Origin: Bacteroidota bacterium
Lineage (GTDB): Bacteria; Bacteroidota; Bacteroidia; Chitinophagales; Chitinophagaceae
Assembly (NCBI GenBank): GCA_023422835.1
Contig: JAFAGI010000011.1
Coordinates: 62,001-126,000 of the forward strand
Reading direction: 5' to 3'
DNA length: 64,000 nucleotides
Shown here: positions 34,895 to 44,184 of the stretch, piece after piece
Numbering within the stretch: position 1 is the stretch's first letter
How the letters are laid out: each line of letters begins with the position of its first letter
Position numbers and translations under genes: made by a program
The notes under the pieces: generated by a model
Seen by the model: only the letters and a program-made list of their open reading frames with translations
Databases searched by the model: none
What the model was told of the DNA's origin: nothing

Positions 34895-37291
34895 ATGCAA
34901 GATTTGAAAACAGAACTTGATAAAGACATGTTGTCTTTCGAGGAATTCCGTTCTTCGGTGCTCAAAGATTATAGAACAGCTATCGTGAGCCGTGAAGCAA
35001 GCCTGCTGGGCAGAAGAGAAGTGCTGACGGGCAAGGCTAAGTTCGGCATCTTCGGCGATGGGAAGGAAGTAGTGCAGGTAGCGCTTGCAAGATACTTTCA
35101 AAACGGCGATTTCCGCTCGGGCTATTACCGCGATCAGACTTTTATGTTTGCAACCGGCATGTCTACCATAGAAAGTTTTTTCTCGCAGTTGTATGCAGAT
35201 ACAAATCCCGCGCACGATACGGTAAGCTCTGGCAGGAACATGGTTTGCCACTACGGCACGCCAAACATCAATGAAAACGGAGAGTGGCTGCCGCTGGCTG
35301 ATATGCAAAACACATCAGCCGACATTGCGCCTACAGGCGGGCAGATGCCGCGCGCCCTGGGCCTTGCATTTGCATCCAAGCAGTTCAGAAACAATCCTGC
35401 TTTGCAACATGAGAAATTCGCATCGCTTTCCCGTAAGGGTAATGAAGTTTGTTTTGCCACTATTGGCGATGCAGCTACCTCAGAGGGCCATTTCTGGGAA
35501 GTGATGAATGCAGCCGCTGTATTGCAGGTGCCGCTTGCTGTATTTGTGTGGGACGATGGCTACGGTATTTCAGTACCCACACGCAGGCAGACCACGAAAG
35601 GCTCTATTTCAGAGGCTTTGAGCGGTTTTCAAAAAGAAGCCGATACCAATGGTATGGATATATATACTTTAAGAGGCTGGGACTACCAGGAGATGTGTGA
35701 AGTGTTTGAACATGCCATTCAGAAAATAAGAGATACCCATACACCTGCTCTTTTTCACGTAAAAGAAATTACACAGCCGCAGGGGCATTCTACTTCCGGC
35801 AGCCACGAAAGATATAAAACTCAGCAAAGGCTGCAATGGGAGAGAGAGCACGACTGCGTGCGCAAGATGAAAGAATGGATCATTGACAACGGTATTTCTG
35901 ATGAAGAAACACTGAATAATATACAGGCAGAAGCAAAAGAAAGCGTAAAAACAGCACGCAAAAAAGCATGGCATAAATACCAGGAGCCTTTGCGGCAACA
36001 GGCAGAAGAAGCCGTAAAACTGTTATCTCACATACAGACCGGTAACAGCAAGGCCGACGAAACCATTACGGAAATAAAAAATTTCCTGCAATCAAATAAA
36101 TCACCGCTGATAAAAGACAGCCTCATAGCTGTTTCAAAAACTTTGAGTGTACACCAAAAGTACGGTATCGTAAACAAAGAGCTGGATCATTACTATGAAT
36201 CACTGAAACAAAAATGGCACACTGTCTATGACAGGAATCTGATGGATGAAGGCTCGAAATCTGCGATGCTTGTAAAAGAGAATACACCGGCCTACAGTAA
36301 TGATGCAAAGTCTGTGAACGGTTTTGAAGTATTGAATAAATACTTTGATCTTTTATTTAAAACCAATGAAAAAGTAGTAGCGTTCGGTGAAGACGTAGGC
36401 CACATCGGCGATGTAAATCAAGGCTTTGCAGGATTGCAGCAAAAACATGGCGAAATGCGCGTGTTTGATACCGGCATACGTGAACTTTCTATTATCGGGA
36501 AAGGTATTGGCCTGGCGTTGCGCGGCCTGCGCCCTATAGCAGAGATACAATATCTTGATTACCTATTGTATGGGCTGGAACCGCTCAGCGATGATGTGGC
36601 TACCCTGCACTACCGTACTGACGGCAGGCAGAGCTGCCCGGTCATTGTACGTACAAGAGGCCACCGGCTGGAAGGCATGTTCCACAGTGGCTCACCCATG
36701 GGAATGGTCATTAACAGCCTGCGGGGTATGCATGTATGTGTACCCAGGGATATGACGCAGGCCATCGGAATGTACAATACATTATTAAAAAGCAATGACC
36801 CGGGCCTGGTTATAGAATGCCTGAATGGCTACCGCCTCAAGGAAAAAATGCCTGAAAACCTTTTAGACATTACCATTGCGCTGGGCGTACCCGAAGTGAT
36901 CCGGGAAGGCACAGACATTACCATAGTATCGTACGGATCTATTTTGAGGATCATTGAAAAAGCTGCAAACCGCCTGGAATATCTCGGCTATTCCTGCGAA
37001 GTGATTGATGTGCGTACCCTGTTGCCTTTTGATATCAATCACACCATTGTGGAATCCTTAAAGAAAACCAGCCGCATACTTTTTGTAGATGAAGATGTGC
37101 CGGGAGGTGCGGCTGCGTATATGTTTAACAAAGTGATTGAAGAGCAGGAAGGCTACAAATACCTGGATGTAAAACCCAGAACGCTCACGGCCAAAGCACA
37201 TCGTCCGGCTTATGCTTCAGACGGCGATTATTTCAGCAAGCCCAATATTGAAGATGTAGTAGAGATGGTGAGCAGTATGATGAAAGAATAA
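34895..37291 (+). CDS. 2-oxoacid dehydrogenase E1, fused alpha and beta subunits
   Basis: A 798-residue thiamine-diphosphate enzyme. Residues 1-370 are the E1 alpha part with the cofactor motif GDAATSEGHFWEVMNAA (191-207) and PTGGQMPRALGLAFA; residues about 450-798 are the E1 beta part (VVAFGEDVGHIGDVNQGFAG, RVFDTGIRELSIIGKGIGLA, IVIRT-type VIVRTRGHRLEG, and a C-terminal transketolase domain). The two are joined by a helical linker. The fused form is widespread in Bacteroidota and most resembles the branched-chain/pyruvate type. E2 and E3 are not nearby. TATATTCG near 34884 is a poor -7 box. A Crp-type gene follows after ten bases. Confidence 0.92.
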   Translation: MQDLKTELDKDMLSFEEFRSSVLKDYRTAIVSREASLLGRREVLTGKAKFGIFGDGKEVVQVALARYFQNGDFRSGYYRDQTFMFATGMSTIESFFSQLYADTNPAHDTVSSGRNMVCHYGTPNINENGEWLPLADMQNTSADIAPTGGQMPRALGLAFASKQFRNNPALQHEKFASLSRKGNEVCFATIGDAATSEGHFWEVMNAAAVLQVPLAVFVWDDGYGISVPTRRQTTKGSISEALSGFQKEADTNGMDIYTLRGWDYQEMCEVFEHAIQKIRDTHTPALFHVKEITQPQGHSTSGSHERYKTQQRLQWEREHDCVRKMKEWIIDNGISDEETLNNIQAEAKESVKTARKKAWHKYQEPLRQQAEEAVKLLSHIQTGNSKADETITEIKNFLQSNKSPLIKDSLIAVSKTLSVHQKYGIVNKELDHYYESLKQKWHTVYDRNLMDEGSKSAMLVKENTPAYSNDAKSVNGFEVLNKYFDLLFKTNEKVVAFGEDVGHIGDVNQGFAGLQQKHGEMRVFDTGIRELSIIGKGIGLALRGLRPIAEIQYLDYLLYGLEPLSDDVATLHYRTDGRQSCPVIVRTRGHRLEGMFHSGSPMGMVINSLRGMHVCVPRDMTQAIGMYNTLLKSNDPGLVIECLNGYRLKEKMPENLLDITIALGVPEVIREGTDITIVSYGSILRIIEKAANRLEYLGYSCEVIDVRTLLPFDINHTIVESLKKTSRILFVDEDVPGGAAAYMFNKVIEEQEGYKYLDVKPRTLTAKAHRPAYASDGDYFSKPNIEDVVEMVSSMMKE

Positions 37292-37301
37292 CAATTTCAT
37301 A

Positions 37302-37886
37302 ATGACCGATACAAATGCATTGGAGGCAGTTTACCGGCATCCGCTTTTTAAAAATGATGCCCTGGAAAAAATATTTGCTGCTCATGAGTTGGTACATTTC
37401 TCTAAAGGAGATTATTTACTGAAAGAGCAAAAAATAGCAAACGAATATTTTATACTTCAGTCAGGACTTGCACGTTCTTTCGTTTATGATTATACCGGCA
37501 ATGATATTACCATCAGTTTTTTCGGCGAGAAGGAAATCATCATTGAAGTATCTTCTTTGTTTCAGCGTGTGCCTTCGCAGGAAAATATACAGGCGCTTAC
37601 AGATTGTTGCTGCTGGAGAATAGGCTTCCAGGATTTTCAGCAACTCTTTCATTCCATTGAAAGCTTTCGGGAGTGGGGGCGTTCATGGATGGCAGAGCAA
37701 TTGTTCCTGTCTAAGCAACGCTCCGTTGAGATGATTACCACATCTGCAAAGGAAAGGTATTTAAAGCTTATGAATGAGAAGCCGCGTGTGCTGCAGCTGG
37801 CTCCACTGAAACAAATTGCTACTTATCTCGGTATTACCGATTCTTCCTTGAGCCGGATTAGAAAAGAACTTTCGGATAAAGATTAA
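37302..37886 (+). CDS. Crp/Fnr family transcriptional regulator
   Basis: A 194-residue regulator with an N-terminal cyclic-nucleotide-binding-like barrel (about 20-110, ELVHFSKGDYLLKEQKIANEYFILQSG) and a C-terminal winged helix (about 150-190, KQIATYLGITDSSLSRIRKEL). Like many Bacteroidota relatives it lacks an obvious conserved phosphate-binding arginine of true cAMP receptors, so the effector is unknown. It lies ten bases after the E1 gene and is probably co-transcribed. Confidence 0.9.
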   Translation: MTDTNALEAVYRHPLFKNDALEKIFAAHELVHFSKGDYLLKEQKIANEYFILQSGLARSFVYDYTGNDITISFFGEKEIIIEVSSLFQRVPSQENIQALTDCCCWRIGFQDFQQLFHSIESFREWGRSWMAEQLFLSKQRSVEMITTSAKERYLKLMNEKPRVLQLAPLKQIATYLGITDSSLSRIRKELSDKD

Positions 37887-37901
37887 AATAGTTTTTAGTT
37901 T

Positions 37902-38969
37902 TTATTTTCCAAGCGCATATACGGCAAAGCTGCCCAGCCAGTGATCGCCTCCATAGTTTCCTTTAAATAATAAAGGCAGCGCCTTTGAAAGAAATTCATT
38001 CGATTTATTTTTAAAAGCATTCTTCATGGGATGTCCTGTTGGCAATACCCTGGACACCTCTTTCATACACCATGCTTTGGAAAAAGATAATCCTACAAGA
38101 TGTACTGTCTGGTAATCGTTTATATCGCTTATTACCGGGATTTTAAAAATATTCCGGATGCTTCTTTCTTCGTAAAATTTATTAAACCAATTTGTAAATC
38201 CTTTCTGCGGAAGTACCCTGCTCATCAGTTCTGCAATTTCCAGGCTGGGCGAAAAGAAATCTGATCCGTCGGGTTCCAGGTAAGCCGGTGTTTTTTCATC
38301 TTTTAAATAAAAATATTTTGCCTTATTCAATAAGGCTTCCTCAAACGATTTATCGCGTACAACCCGCGACCAGTCTATGGCAAATGCAAGCGCGAATGCT
38401 GTATTCGGGTGTACACCGGTTCTGTTTGGATAGGTTTGTTTAGGCAAAAATGTTTTCCATAGCTTTACAATTGTATCTGTGAGCGGCTTTAAATGCTTGT
38501 GCCATTTTTGGGCCGACGGGTTATTCCAGTTTGCCAGTTCTTCGTCGAGCTTAAGCAGCCATGCCCAGCCATATGTTCTTTCAAAAGTATTGGTGAGCGC
38601 GTATTTTGAAAAGTAGGCTGCTTCTTCCTGCAGTTTTTCCGCCTGAAAAGATGTATCGAGCATCTGGTAGATTTTATCAGCATTTTTTATATTGGGAAAT
38701 ATCTTTAACAGCTTTACCAGCATCCAGTGGCCATGCACCGAACTGTGCCAATCGAAGCAGCCATAGAAACTTGGGTGCAATGCTTTCGGGCTTAGCATGG
38801 CTTCTTTTTCATTATTTATAATGTGCGCCGTTTTATTAGGGTATTCCTGTTCTATACAATGTAATGGTAATTGAGAGAGCTTCAATGCAACTGCTTCTGT
38901 TAATACCGGTTTATGCTGCGCATTCACCATCGTTGTCAGCAACAATAAGCAAGACAGTAATTTTTTCAT
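37902..38969 (-). CDS. DUF2891 family protein, secreted
   Basis: A 355-residue DUF2891 protein. The start at 38969 gives a signal peptide MKKLLSCLLLLTTMVNAQ; the upstream in-frame ATG at 39026 would hide it and is rejected. Family landmarks: HPSFYGCFDWHSSVHGHWML, YGWAWLLKLDEELA, HPNTAFALAFAIDW, and LEPDGSDFFSPSLEIAELM. The helical repeats suggest an (alpha/alpha) toroid. No function has been assigned to the family, as far as I know. It stands alone, convergent to the Crp gene. Confidence 0.88.
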   Translation of the reverse strand: MKKLLSCLLLLTTMVNAQHKPVLTEAVALKLSQLPLHCIEQEYPNKTAHIINNEKEAMLSPKALHPSFYGCFDWHSSVHGHWMLVKLLKIFPNIKNADKIYQMLDTSFQAEKLQEEAAYFSKYALTNTFERTYGWAWLLKLDEELANWNNPSAQKWHKHLKPLTDTIVKLWKTFLPKQTYPNRTGVHPNTAFALAFAIDWSRVVRDKSFEEALLNKAKYFYLKDEKTPAYLEPDGSDFFSPSLEIAELMSRVLPQKGFTNWFNKFYEERSIRNIFKIPVISDINDYQTVHLVGLSFSKAWCMKEVSRVLPTGHPMKNAFKNKSNEFLSKALPLLFKGNYGGDHWLGSFAVYALGK

Positions 38970-39350
38970 CCGTTTATTTTTATTGATTTTGTTTAAGTGC
39001 GGCAACGCATTTATGGAAATGACCATTTTTTAAACAACGACTAAAGTAGTAAAATATTATCAATTATTTTTATCACCTCCAATACTATAAGCCAATCGGA
39101 TGTATAGACACAGCTTCGATACGTGATTAGTTTTATCCTAAAAAAATACTGCATAAAGGCGATGTATGGATTGTGGCAATCCGCTTTTTTATTTCTTGCC
39201 TTATGGCAAGTGTACTTATGCAGAATAATTTTTAGATTTGATATGCCAAAACATCATTTATGCAGGAGTATATCAATGGGAGAATAATTTCTGAACCAGC
39301 TGGAAGGTAGTTCCGGAAAACTTTCGACCTTATGCTGAAAATAATCAATT
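38970..39350. other. Intergenic stretch with an orphan terminator
   Basis: No protein gene seen in about 380 bases. It contains a terminator-like hairpin on the + strand (listed next) followed by a second hairpin CTTGCC-TTAT-GGCAAG (39195-39210). Nothing annotated on the + strand upstream would need a terminator, so a small RNA transcribed from about 39030-39190 is possible. Confidence 0.4.
39168..39192 (+). terminator. Orphan Rho-independent terminator
   Basis: Stem GGATTG/CAATCC with loop TGG, then GC and six T. There is no + strand gene between the Crp gene (ending 37886, with a - strand gene between) and this point. Confidence 0.5.
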
Positions 39351-39707
39351 ATGAATACAGTAGATGAGTACATTGCAGTTCAAAGCTACAAACACCAGGC
39401 AAAGCTGGAAACTATGCGGCAGGCAATAAAAAAAACGATCCCTGATGCATTGGAAAGTATGGCTTACGGCATGCCCGCCTACAAATTAAAGGGTAAGCCG
39501 CTGGCTTATTTTGGGGCAGCAAAAAATCATATCGGCTTTTACGGCACGCCGGTTACGCACGAAACCTTTGCAGAAGAATTGTCCGGCTATAAACAGGGAA
39601 AAGGTTCTGTGCAGTTTCCTTTAGATGAAGAATTACCCATTGCACTCATAATAAAAATGATAAGGTATAAAGCCAAAACGATCAATGGAAGTGAGAAAAT
39701 TAAATAA
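39351..39707 (+). CDS. DUF1801 (YdhG-like) protein
   Basis: A 118-residue DUF1801 protein. Visible family features are the N-terminal VDEYIAVQSYKHQAKLETMR helix, MAYGMPAYKLKGKPLAYFGAAKNHIGFYG in the middle, and the C-terminal KGSVQFPLDEELPIALIIKMIRYK. Members resemble the frataxin-like Fra/YdhG iron-chaperone fold of Bacillus; the role here is unknown. It heads a row of small + strand stress-type proteins (SRPBCC, VOC, DinB). Confidence 0.87.
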   Translation: MNTVDEYIAVQSYKHQAKLETMRQAIKKTIPDALESMAYGMPAYKLKGKPLAYFGAAKNHIGFYGTPVTHETFAEELSGYKQGKGSVQFPLDEELPIALIIKMIRYKAKTINGSEKIK

Positions 39708-39844
39708 CAACGGTCTTTGCTGAACCGGTGAGAAGAAAGCAGATATCCTGTAATAAAGGCCTGCATGCCGCTGACTTAAGAGTAAGTACCGTGAAACGCA
39801 AGCAGATATATTGTAGTATTCATTCATTTAAAAAAAACATAGCA

Positions 39845-40300
39845 ATGGATAAACTGGAAATTAAAACATCAATTGGCATACTGAAACCAGTGCAGGACGT
39901 TTTTGAAAATATAGTAAACCCGAAAAAGATGTCGAACTATTTCATTGCAGAAAGTACCGGTCCAATGGAAACAGGCAAAACAGTTAACTGGAAATGGCCC
40001 GAATTTGATGAAAGGTTTGATGTGCAGGTAAAAGATGTCCGGCCAAACCAATTTATTTCATTTACATGGCCGGCAGAAAGCGGCGAAAGTATGTTAGTAG
40101 AAATAACGCTTGAAGAATTACCGGGAAATGCCACAAAAGTAATTGTTACAGAAAAAGAACAACCCAATAATGAAGCCGGCATCAAATGGCTGAAAGGAAA
40201 TACGGAAGGTTGGGCTAATTTCCTGGCGTGTCTAAAGGCTTTCAGCGAATATGGCATCAATCTGCGCAAAGGTGCTTTTGATTTTATGTCAGATGATTAA
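39845..40300 (+). CDS. SRPBCC (AHSA1-like) domain protein
   Basis: A 151-residue START/SRPBCC-fold protein of the Activator of Hsp90 ATPase homologue 1-like type (IKTSIGILKPVQDVFENIVNPKKMSNYF; VNWKWPEFDERFDVQV; W..FLACLKAFSEYG). The start at 39845 is chosen because the extension to 39728 has no homology and the domain begins at MDKLEIKTS. Such proteins bind hydrophobic ligands; the ligand is unknown. Second member of the small-protein row. Confidence 0.85.
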   Translation: MDKLEIKTSIGILKPVQDVFENIVNPKKMSNYFIAESTGPMETGKTVNWKWPEFDERFDVQVKDVRPNQFISFTWPAESGESMLVEITLEELPGNATKVIVTEKEQPNNEAGIKWLKGNTEGWANFLACLKAFSEYGINLRKGAFDFMSDD

Positions 40301-40409
40301 CCTGCAAAAATGATTGTCATGAAATAGGCATAAGCAAAATTGCATACCAACTGTTAATGCATAAAGGCTATTCCATGTGGCAACTGAAAAAACAAATAAA
40401 TATATACAC

Positions 40410-41246
40410 ATGAATAATAAAATCCATCCCTGTATCTGGTGCAATCATAATGCAGCATCAATAGCCGGTTTTTATGTTTCAGTTTTCCCGGATGCAAAAA
40501 TCGTCACGGAAAACCCTGTTGTAGCTATGATCTCAATTGGTGGCCAAAATATAATGCTGCTGAATGGCGGTGATGAGTTTAGACCTACGCCTGCGCTTTC
40601 ACTGATGTTCTTAAGCACCTCTGAAGAAGAGATAGAAAGTATATACAACAAACTTTTAGAGGGAGGCATATCTCTGATGCCGCTTGGCGAGTATCCTTTC
40701 AGTACAAAGTACGGCTGGATCAATGACAAGTATGGAGTTAGCTGGCAATTATACACCGGCAAAGCTGAAGATATTATACAGAGAGTAGTACCTACGCTGA
40801 TGTTCACCGGGTACAACAATGGTAAAGCCAGGGAAGCTGCTGATTTTTATATGAACATTTTTCCCAATTCCAAATTGCAGGGAATGCTTGAATATACCGG
40901 TGCTGAAGAAGAAACTGCAGGGCATATAATGCATGGTGAATTTATGATTGATAATTATTTAATCGGTATTATGGATAGCTCTTTAGATCATAAATTTAAT
41001 TTCACTGAAGGTATTTCACTCGTAGTTAACTGTAAGGATCAGCAGGAGATAGATGCATACTGGAGCCAATTAATTGCTGGTGGCGGCACGGAAAGTATGT
41101 GTGGCTGGCTGAAAGATAAGTATGGTATAAGTTGGCAGATACTTCCTGAAAATATAGGAGAACTTGTGCAAACAAAAAAAGGCGGAGAAGCGCTGATGAA
41201 GATGGGAAAAATTATTATTACAGATCTGGAAAGGGCAAATTCCTGA
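40410..41246 (+). CDS. VOC/PhnB-like protein with two domains
   Basis: A 278-residue protein with two tandem VOC domains of the 3-demethylubiquinone-9 methyltransferase-like (PhnB) type: residues about 3-125 (HPCIWCNHNAASIAGFY, AMISIGGQNIMLLNGG, YGVSWQLYTG) and 130-265 (PTLMFTGYNNGKAREAADFY, YGISWQILPENIG). The start at 40410 is preferred because the domain begins immediately after it. No enzyme activity has been shown for this class, as far as I know, despite the family name. It is followed 17 bases later by an SRPBCC gene. Confidence 0.87.
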   Translation: MNNKIHPCIWCNHNAASIAGFYVSVFPDAKIVTENPVVAMISIGGQNIMLLNGGDEFRPTPALSLMFLSTSEEEIESIYNKLLEGGISLMPLGEYPFSTKYGWINDKYGVSWQLYTGKAEDIIQRVVPTLMFTGYNNGKAREAADFYMNIFPNSKLQGMLEYTGAEEETAGHIMHGEFMIDNYLIGIMDSSLDHKFNFTEGISLVVNCKDQQEIDAYWSQLIAGGGTESMCGWLKDKYGISWQILPENIGELVQTKKGGEALMKMGKIIITDLERANS

Positions 41247-41263
41247 TCACCAAACATACAACC

Positions 41264-41701
41264 ATGATTAAATTATCATTTGAAAAAAAGATCAATGCCC
41301 CTGCACAAAAAGTTTGGGATGCGCTATGGAGCAAAGATACCTACACAATATGGACAAAGTATTTTTCTCCCGGCTCTTCTATGCAATCAGACTGGAAAGT
41401 AAATGGCAGAACTTATTTTACCGATGCATCAAAGAAAAACGGCATAGTGTCTACCATCATTAAAATGAATAAATCCACAGAAATCGTGTTTGAGCATATT
41501 GGAATTTTAAAAGATGGAGAAGAAGATCTAAGCAGCCACGAAGCAAAATCTTTTGCCGGCGCTTTGGAAAGCTATCACCTGGCAGAGGATGGTATTACTA
41601 CCTTGACCGGTTCCGTGGAAACTGCAGAGGAATACGAAGAAATGATGAGAAGCGGTTTTGAGAAAGGGTTTGAAGAAGTTCGGAAACTTGCCGAAGCATA
41701 A
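41264..41701 (+). CDS. SRPBCC domain protein
   Basis: A 145-residue SRPBCC-fold protein (LSFEKKINAPAQKVWDALWSKDTYTIWTKYFSPGS, then VSTIIKMNKSTEIVFEHIG, ending MMRSGFEKGFEEVRKLAE). The opening KINAPAQKVWDALW is the classic START-like strand-helix. It follows the two-domain VOC gene by 17 bases and is probably co-transcribed. Ligand unknown. Confidence 0.87.
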   Translation: MIKLSFEKKINAPAQKVWDALWSKDTYTIWTKYFSPGSSMQSDWKVNGRTYFTDASKKNGIVSTIIKMNKSTEIVFEHIGILKDGEEDLSSHEAKSFAGALESYHLAEDGITTLTGSVETAEEYEEMMRSGFEKGFEEVRKLAEA

Positions 41702-41775
41702 GTATACAGGGGTAATCGCATTCTTGCCATAGGATAACCAGGAGGCGCTAACATGCTTTAATCAAAACTAACATT

Positions 41776-42300
41776 ATGGAAATCCCAAAATCAAAAAAAT
41801 TAGAAATAATCATTCCTGCCTATAAATGGCACAGTCAGCAATTCTACAACGCACTTCAGGATATTACTGAAGAAATGGCCTTGCAAAGAAATGATGGCAA
41901 AACAAACCATGTATTGTGGATGGCAGGCAATCTTGTAAATGATCGATATTGGGCAGGGAACATTCTCGGAATGAAGGATACTGATCCAAACGCGGAATTA
42001 TTCAATGCGGGTAAGGCTGTTGAAGACAATAAAATTTATCCTTCTCTCCAATCTCTGAAAGAAGAATGGCATAAGATATCTCCCGGGCTTTATGAACGAT
42101 TGCTGCAGGTGAGCGATGAAGAGCTGCAGGAAGCCTATAACATGGGTTTAGGTGTTTCATTTTTTGCGGAAAATAAATTGAATGCCATAGGCATGTTTAT
42201 CGGCCGGGAAGACTATTTGCTGGGCCAGATCGGTCTGATGCGCAAATTACTTGGGTTACAAGGTATGAGTTATAAGGTGGATGAAACTCTTGCATATTGA
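41776..42300 (+). CDS. DinB family protein
   Basis: A 174-residue DinB/YfiT-like four-helix-bundle protein. Typical segments are HSQQFYNALQDITEEMALQRNDGKTNHVLWMAGNLVNDRYW, with a conserved His in NHVLWMAGN, and the C-terminal helix GREDYLLGQIGLMRKLLG. DinB-fold proteins are metal-binding and some are thiol transferases; this one is unassigned. It has its own 74-base upstream gap and closes the small-protein row. Confidence 0.82.
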   Translation: MEIPKSKKLEIIIPAYKWHSQQFYNALQDITEEMALQRNDGKTNHVLWMAGNLVNDRYWAGNILGMKDTDPNAELFNAGKAVEDNKIYPSLQSLKEEWHKISPGLYERLLQVSDEELQEAYNMGLGVSFFAENKLNAIGMFIGREDYLLGQIGLMRKLLGLQGMSYKVDETLAY

Positions 42301-42734
42301 TGCAGGAATTTTTATACAACAGGGTTAAAAAAATATTTCTAAAAAAGAGCCTGGTTATGTAAAAAAGACCGGGATAAAGTAGGTATTATGTTGTGGCTAT
42401 TCAATAATTATTGCTGATGGTTCTACCACGCAGGTTCTGAACGCCATTGGAGTAGAAAGTAAAGAAGCGCTGAATAAGCCGGTAAAGACAGCTTTAGAGA
42501 ATGGCGTCAAAAATACAGCAACCGCAGGATCATGGCTGGATGTATCAAAAATACTATTACAGATGTTGACAGCCACCAGTGGGAAGTGTTTTGAAGCGAT
42601 TTGTGACAGTTCTGAGCAGCATGCAGTGCAGAAGTTTAGCATTTTGTTCTATACACCCGGTTAATTTTTTATGGTAAATAGTAAGGAAATATTGTATTTT
42701 CGGATAAAATAATTGGCTATTTAAAAATCAGAAA
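42301..42734. other. Intergenic stretch with a possible gene remnant
   Basis: 434 bases without a convincing gene. On the + strand a frame is open from about 42388 to a stop at 42662 and reads GYSIIIADGSTTQVLNAIG then VESKEALNKPVKTALENGV and NTATAGSWLDVSKILLQML. It has plausible protein composition but no ATG or ribosome binding site at its head. It may be the tail of a lost gene. I do not recognise it. Confidence 0.3.
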
Positions 42735-44132
42735 ATGCAAAGATTAATACTGGTTATTTCTTTTTTGTTTATTCTCTTGGCCGGTAAAGGCCAGGCTATT
42801 TTTCCTACAGACAGTACTACTGCCATAAAAGATACGGTTGACCTGGCAAAGAAGCTTGATACCCTCAGGTCTTATGCGGAGCGCGGAAATGTATTGGCAC
42901 AATTATACCTTGGTAGTTTATATTATCAGGGAAAATTTGTAAAGAAAGATTCTGTTGTAGCAAAGGAATGGTTTACCAGGTCATTTAAGTGGTTTGAGGC
43001 GCTTGCAGAAAAAGGCGATCCGTTTGCAGAGAGCATTGTTGCCTACTTTTTAGATAAAGGAATACTTACCGGGAAAGATGATGCCAGGGCGGTTTACTGG
43101 TACGAGAAAGCTGCTGCCAAAGGCAACGCACACGCACAGTTTAATTTAGGCTGGAAGTATGAGCAGGGAGAAGGTGTAAAGCGTGATGTACTCCGTGCGC
43201 GGGAGTGGTACGAGAAAGCTGTAGAAAAAGGCGTTGCAGCAGCAAAGACTAATTTAGGGTGGTTTTATTATTCAGGCACAGGCGTTGAGAAAGATTATAT
43301 AAAAGCAGTGAATTTATTCCGTGAGGCCATAGTGCAAAGCAGCGATCCACGTGCTGCAAATAATTTAGGATGGAGCTACTATGAGGGCAATGGCGTAGCA
43401 CAGGATTATAAACAGGCAGTTTATTGGTTTACCAAATCTGCAGAAAAGGGCGATCATTTAGCGCAATACAACCTGGCACGCTGCTATGCAACGGGGCGTG
43501 GTGCGACTAAAAATGAACAACTTGCATTCGAATGGTTTAGCAGGGCCGCCAGACAGGGATATGCCCAAGCTCAGACAATGACAGGCTTAAAATATTTATA
43601 TGGCCATGGTACCGGAAAGGATCTGATAAAAGCAAAGGAGTGGTTTACGCAAGGAGATGCTGCTGGAGATCTTCGTAGTAGTTATTATCTGGGCATATTG
43701 TATGAATTAGGCATGGGTGTGGATATAAACAAAAAAAAAGCTGTTGAATATTTTAAAAAAGCTGCAGATGGTGGCGTATCAGATGCAGAATTTAGGCTGT
43801 CATTGTCTTATTTCGCCGCCGATGATAATAAGCAAGGTCTATTTTGGATGAAAACGGCAGCTGCAAACGGAAATGTGAGTGCGCAGGAACATTTAGGTAG
43901 TTCTTACCAGGTAGGTTATAAGGTTGAACAGGATTATAAACAAGCATTTGAGTGGTTTAAAAAAGCAGCCCAACAAGGGAGCCTGAAATCTCAGTACAGT
44001 TTGGGTTTATGCTACGCCAATGGCTGGGGTGTAAAAAAAGATATCAGGCAAGCCGTTTACTGGTTGAAAAAAGCATGTGCCGGTGGCTTAAAACCTTCCT
44101 GTGATTCTATGAATGCATTAGGTTTGAAATAA
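42735..44132 (+). CDS. Secreted Sel1-like repeat protein
   Basis: A 465-residue protein with a signal peptide (MQRLILVISFLFILLAGKGQA) and then about ten to eleven Sel1-like repeats of some 36 residues from residue 48 to the end, each with the pattern A...LG..Y..G.GV.KD...A..W..KAA..G. Sel1 repeats form an alpha-alpha superhelix for protein binding; partner unknown. The export signal places it in the periplasm or outside. It stands alone between the DinB gene and a VOC gene. Confidence 0.92.
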   Translation: MQRLILVISFLFILLAGKGQAIFPTDSTTAIKDTVDLAKKLDTLRSYAERGNVLAQLYLGSLYYQGKFVKKDSVVAKEWFTRSFKWFEALAEKGDPFAESIVAYFLDKGILTGKDDARAVYWYEKAAAKGNAHAQFNLGWKYEQGEGVKRDVLRAREWYEKAVEKGVAAAKTNLGWFYYSGTGVEKDYIKAVNLFREAIVQSSDPRAANNLGWSYYEGNGVAQDYKQAVYWFTKSAEKGDHLAQYNLARCYATGRGATKNEQLAFEWFSRAARQGYAQAQTMTGLKYLYGHGTGKDLIKAKEWFTQGDAAGDLRSSYYLGILYELGMGVDINKKKAVEYFKKAADGGVSDAEFRLSLSYFAADDNKQGLFWMKTAAANGNVSAQEHLGSSYQVGYKVEQDYKQAFEWFKKAAQQGSLKSQYSLGLCYANGWGVKKDIRQAVYWLKKACAGGLKPSCDSMNALGLK

Positions 44133-44184
44133 TAATAGGAAACATTTCTTTTGATACATATTTTATAATCACAAAATCAAAACT

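Noticed and set aside
34895..37291. Fusion of the E1 alpha and beta subunits.
   Set aside because: It looks novel at first, but the fused E1 is common in Bacteroidota, so I did not score it as a finding.
42879..44120. Tandem DNA repeats within the Sel1 gene.
   Set aside because: The periodicity is at protein level (about 36 residues) and diverged; there is no recent DNA tandem array.
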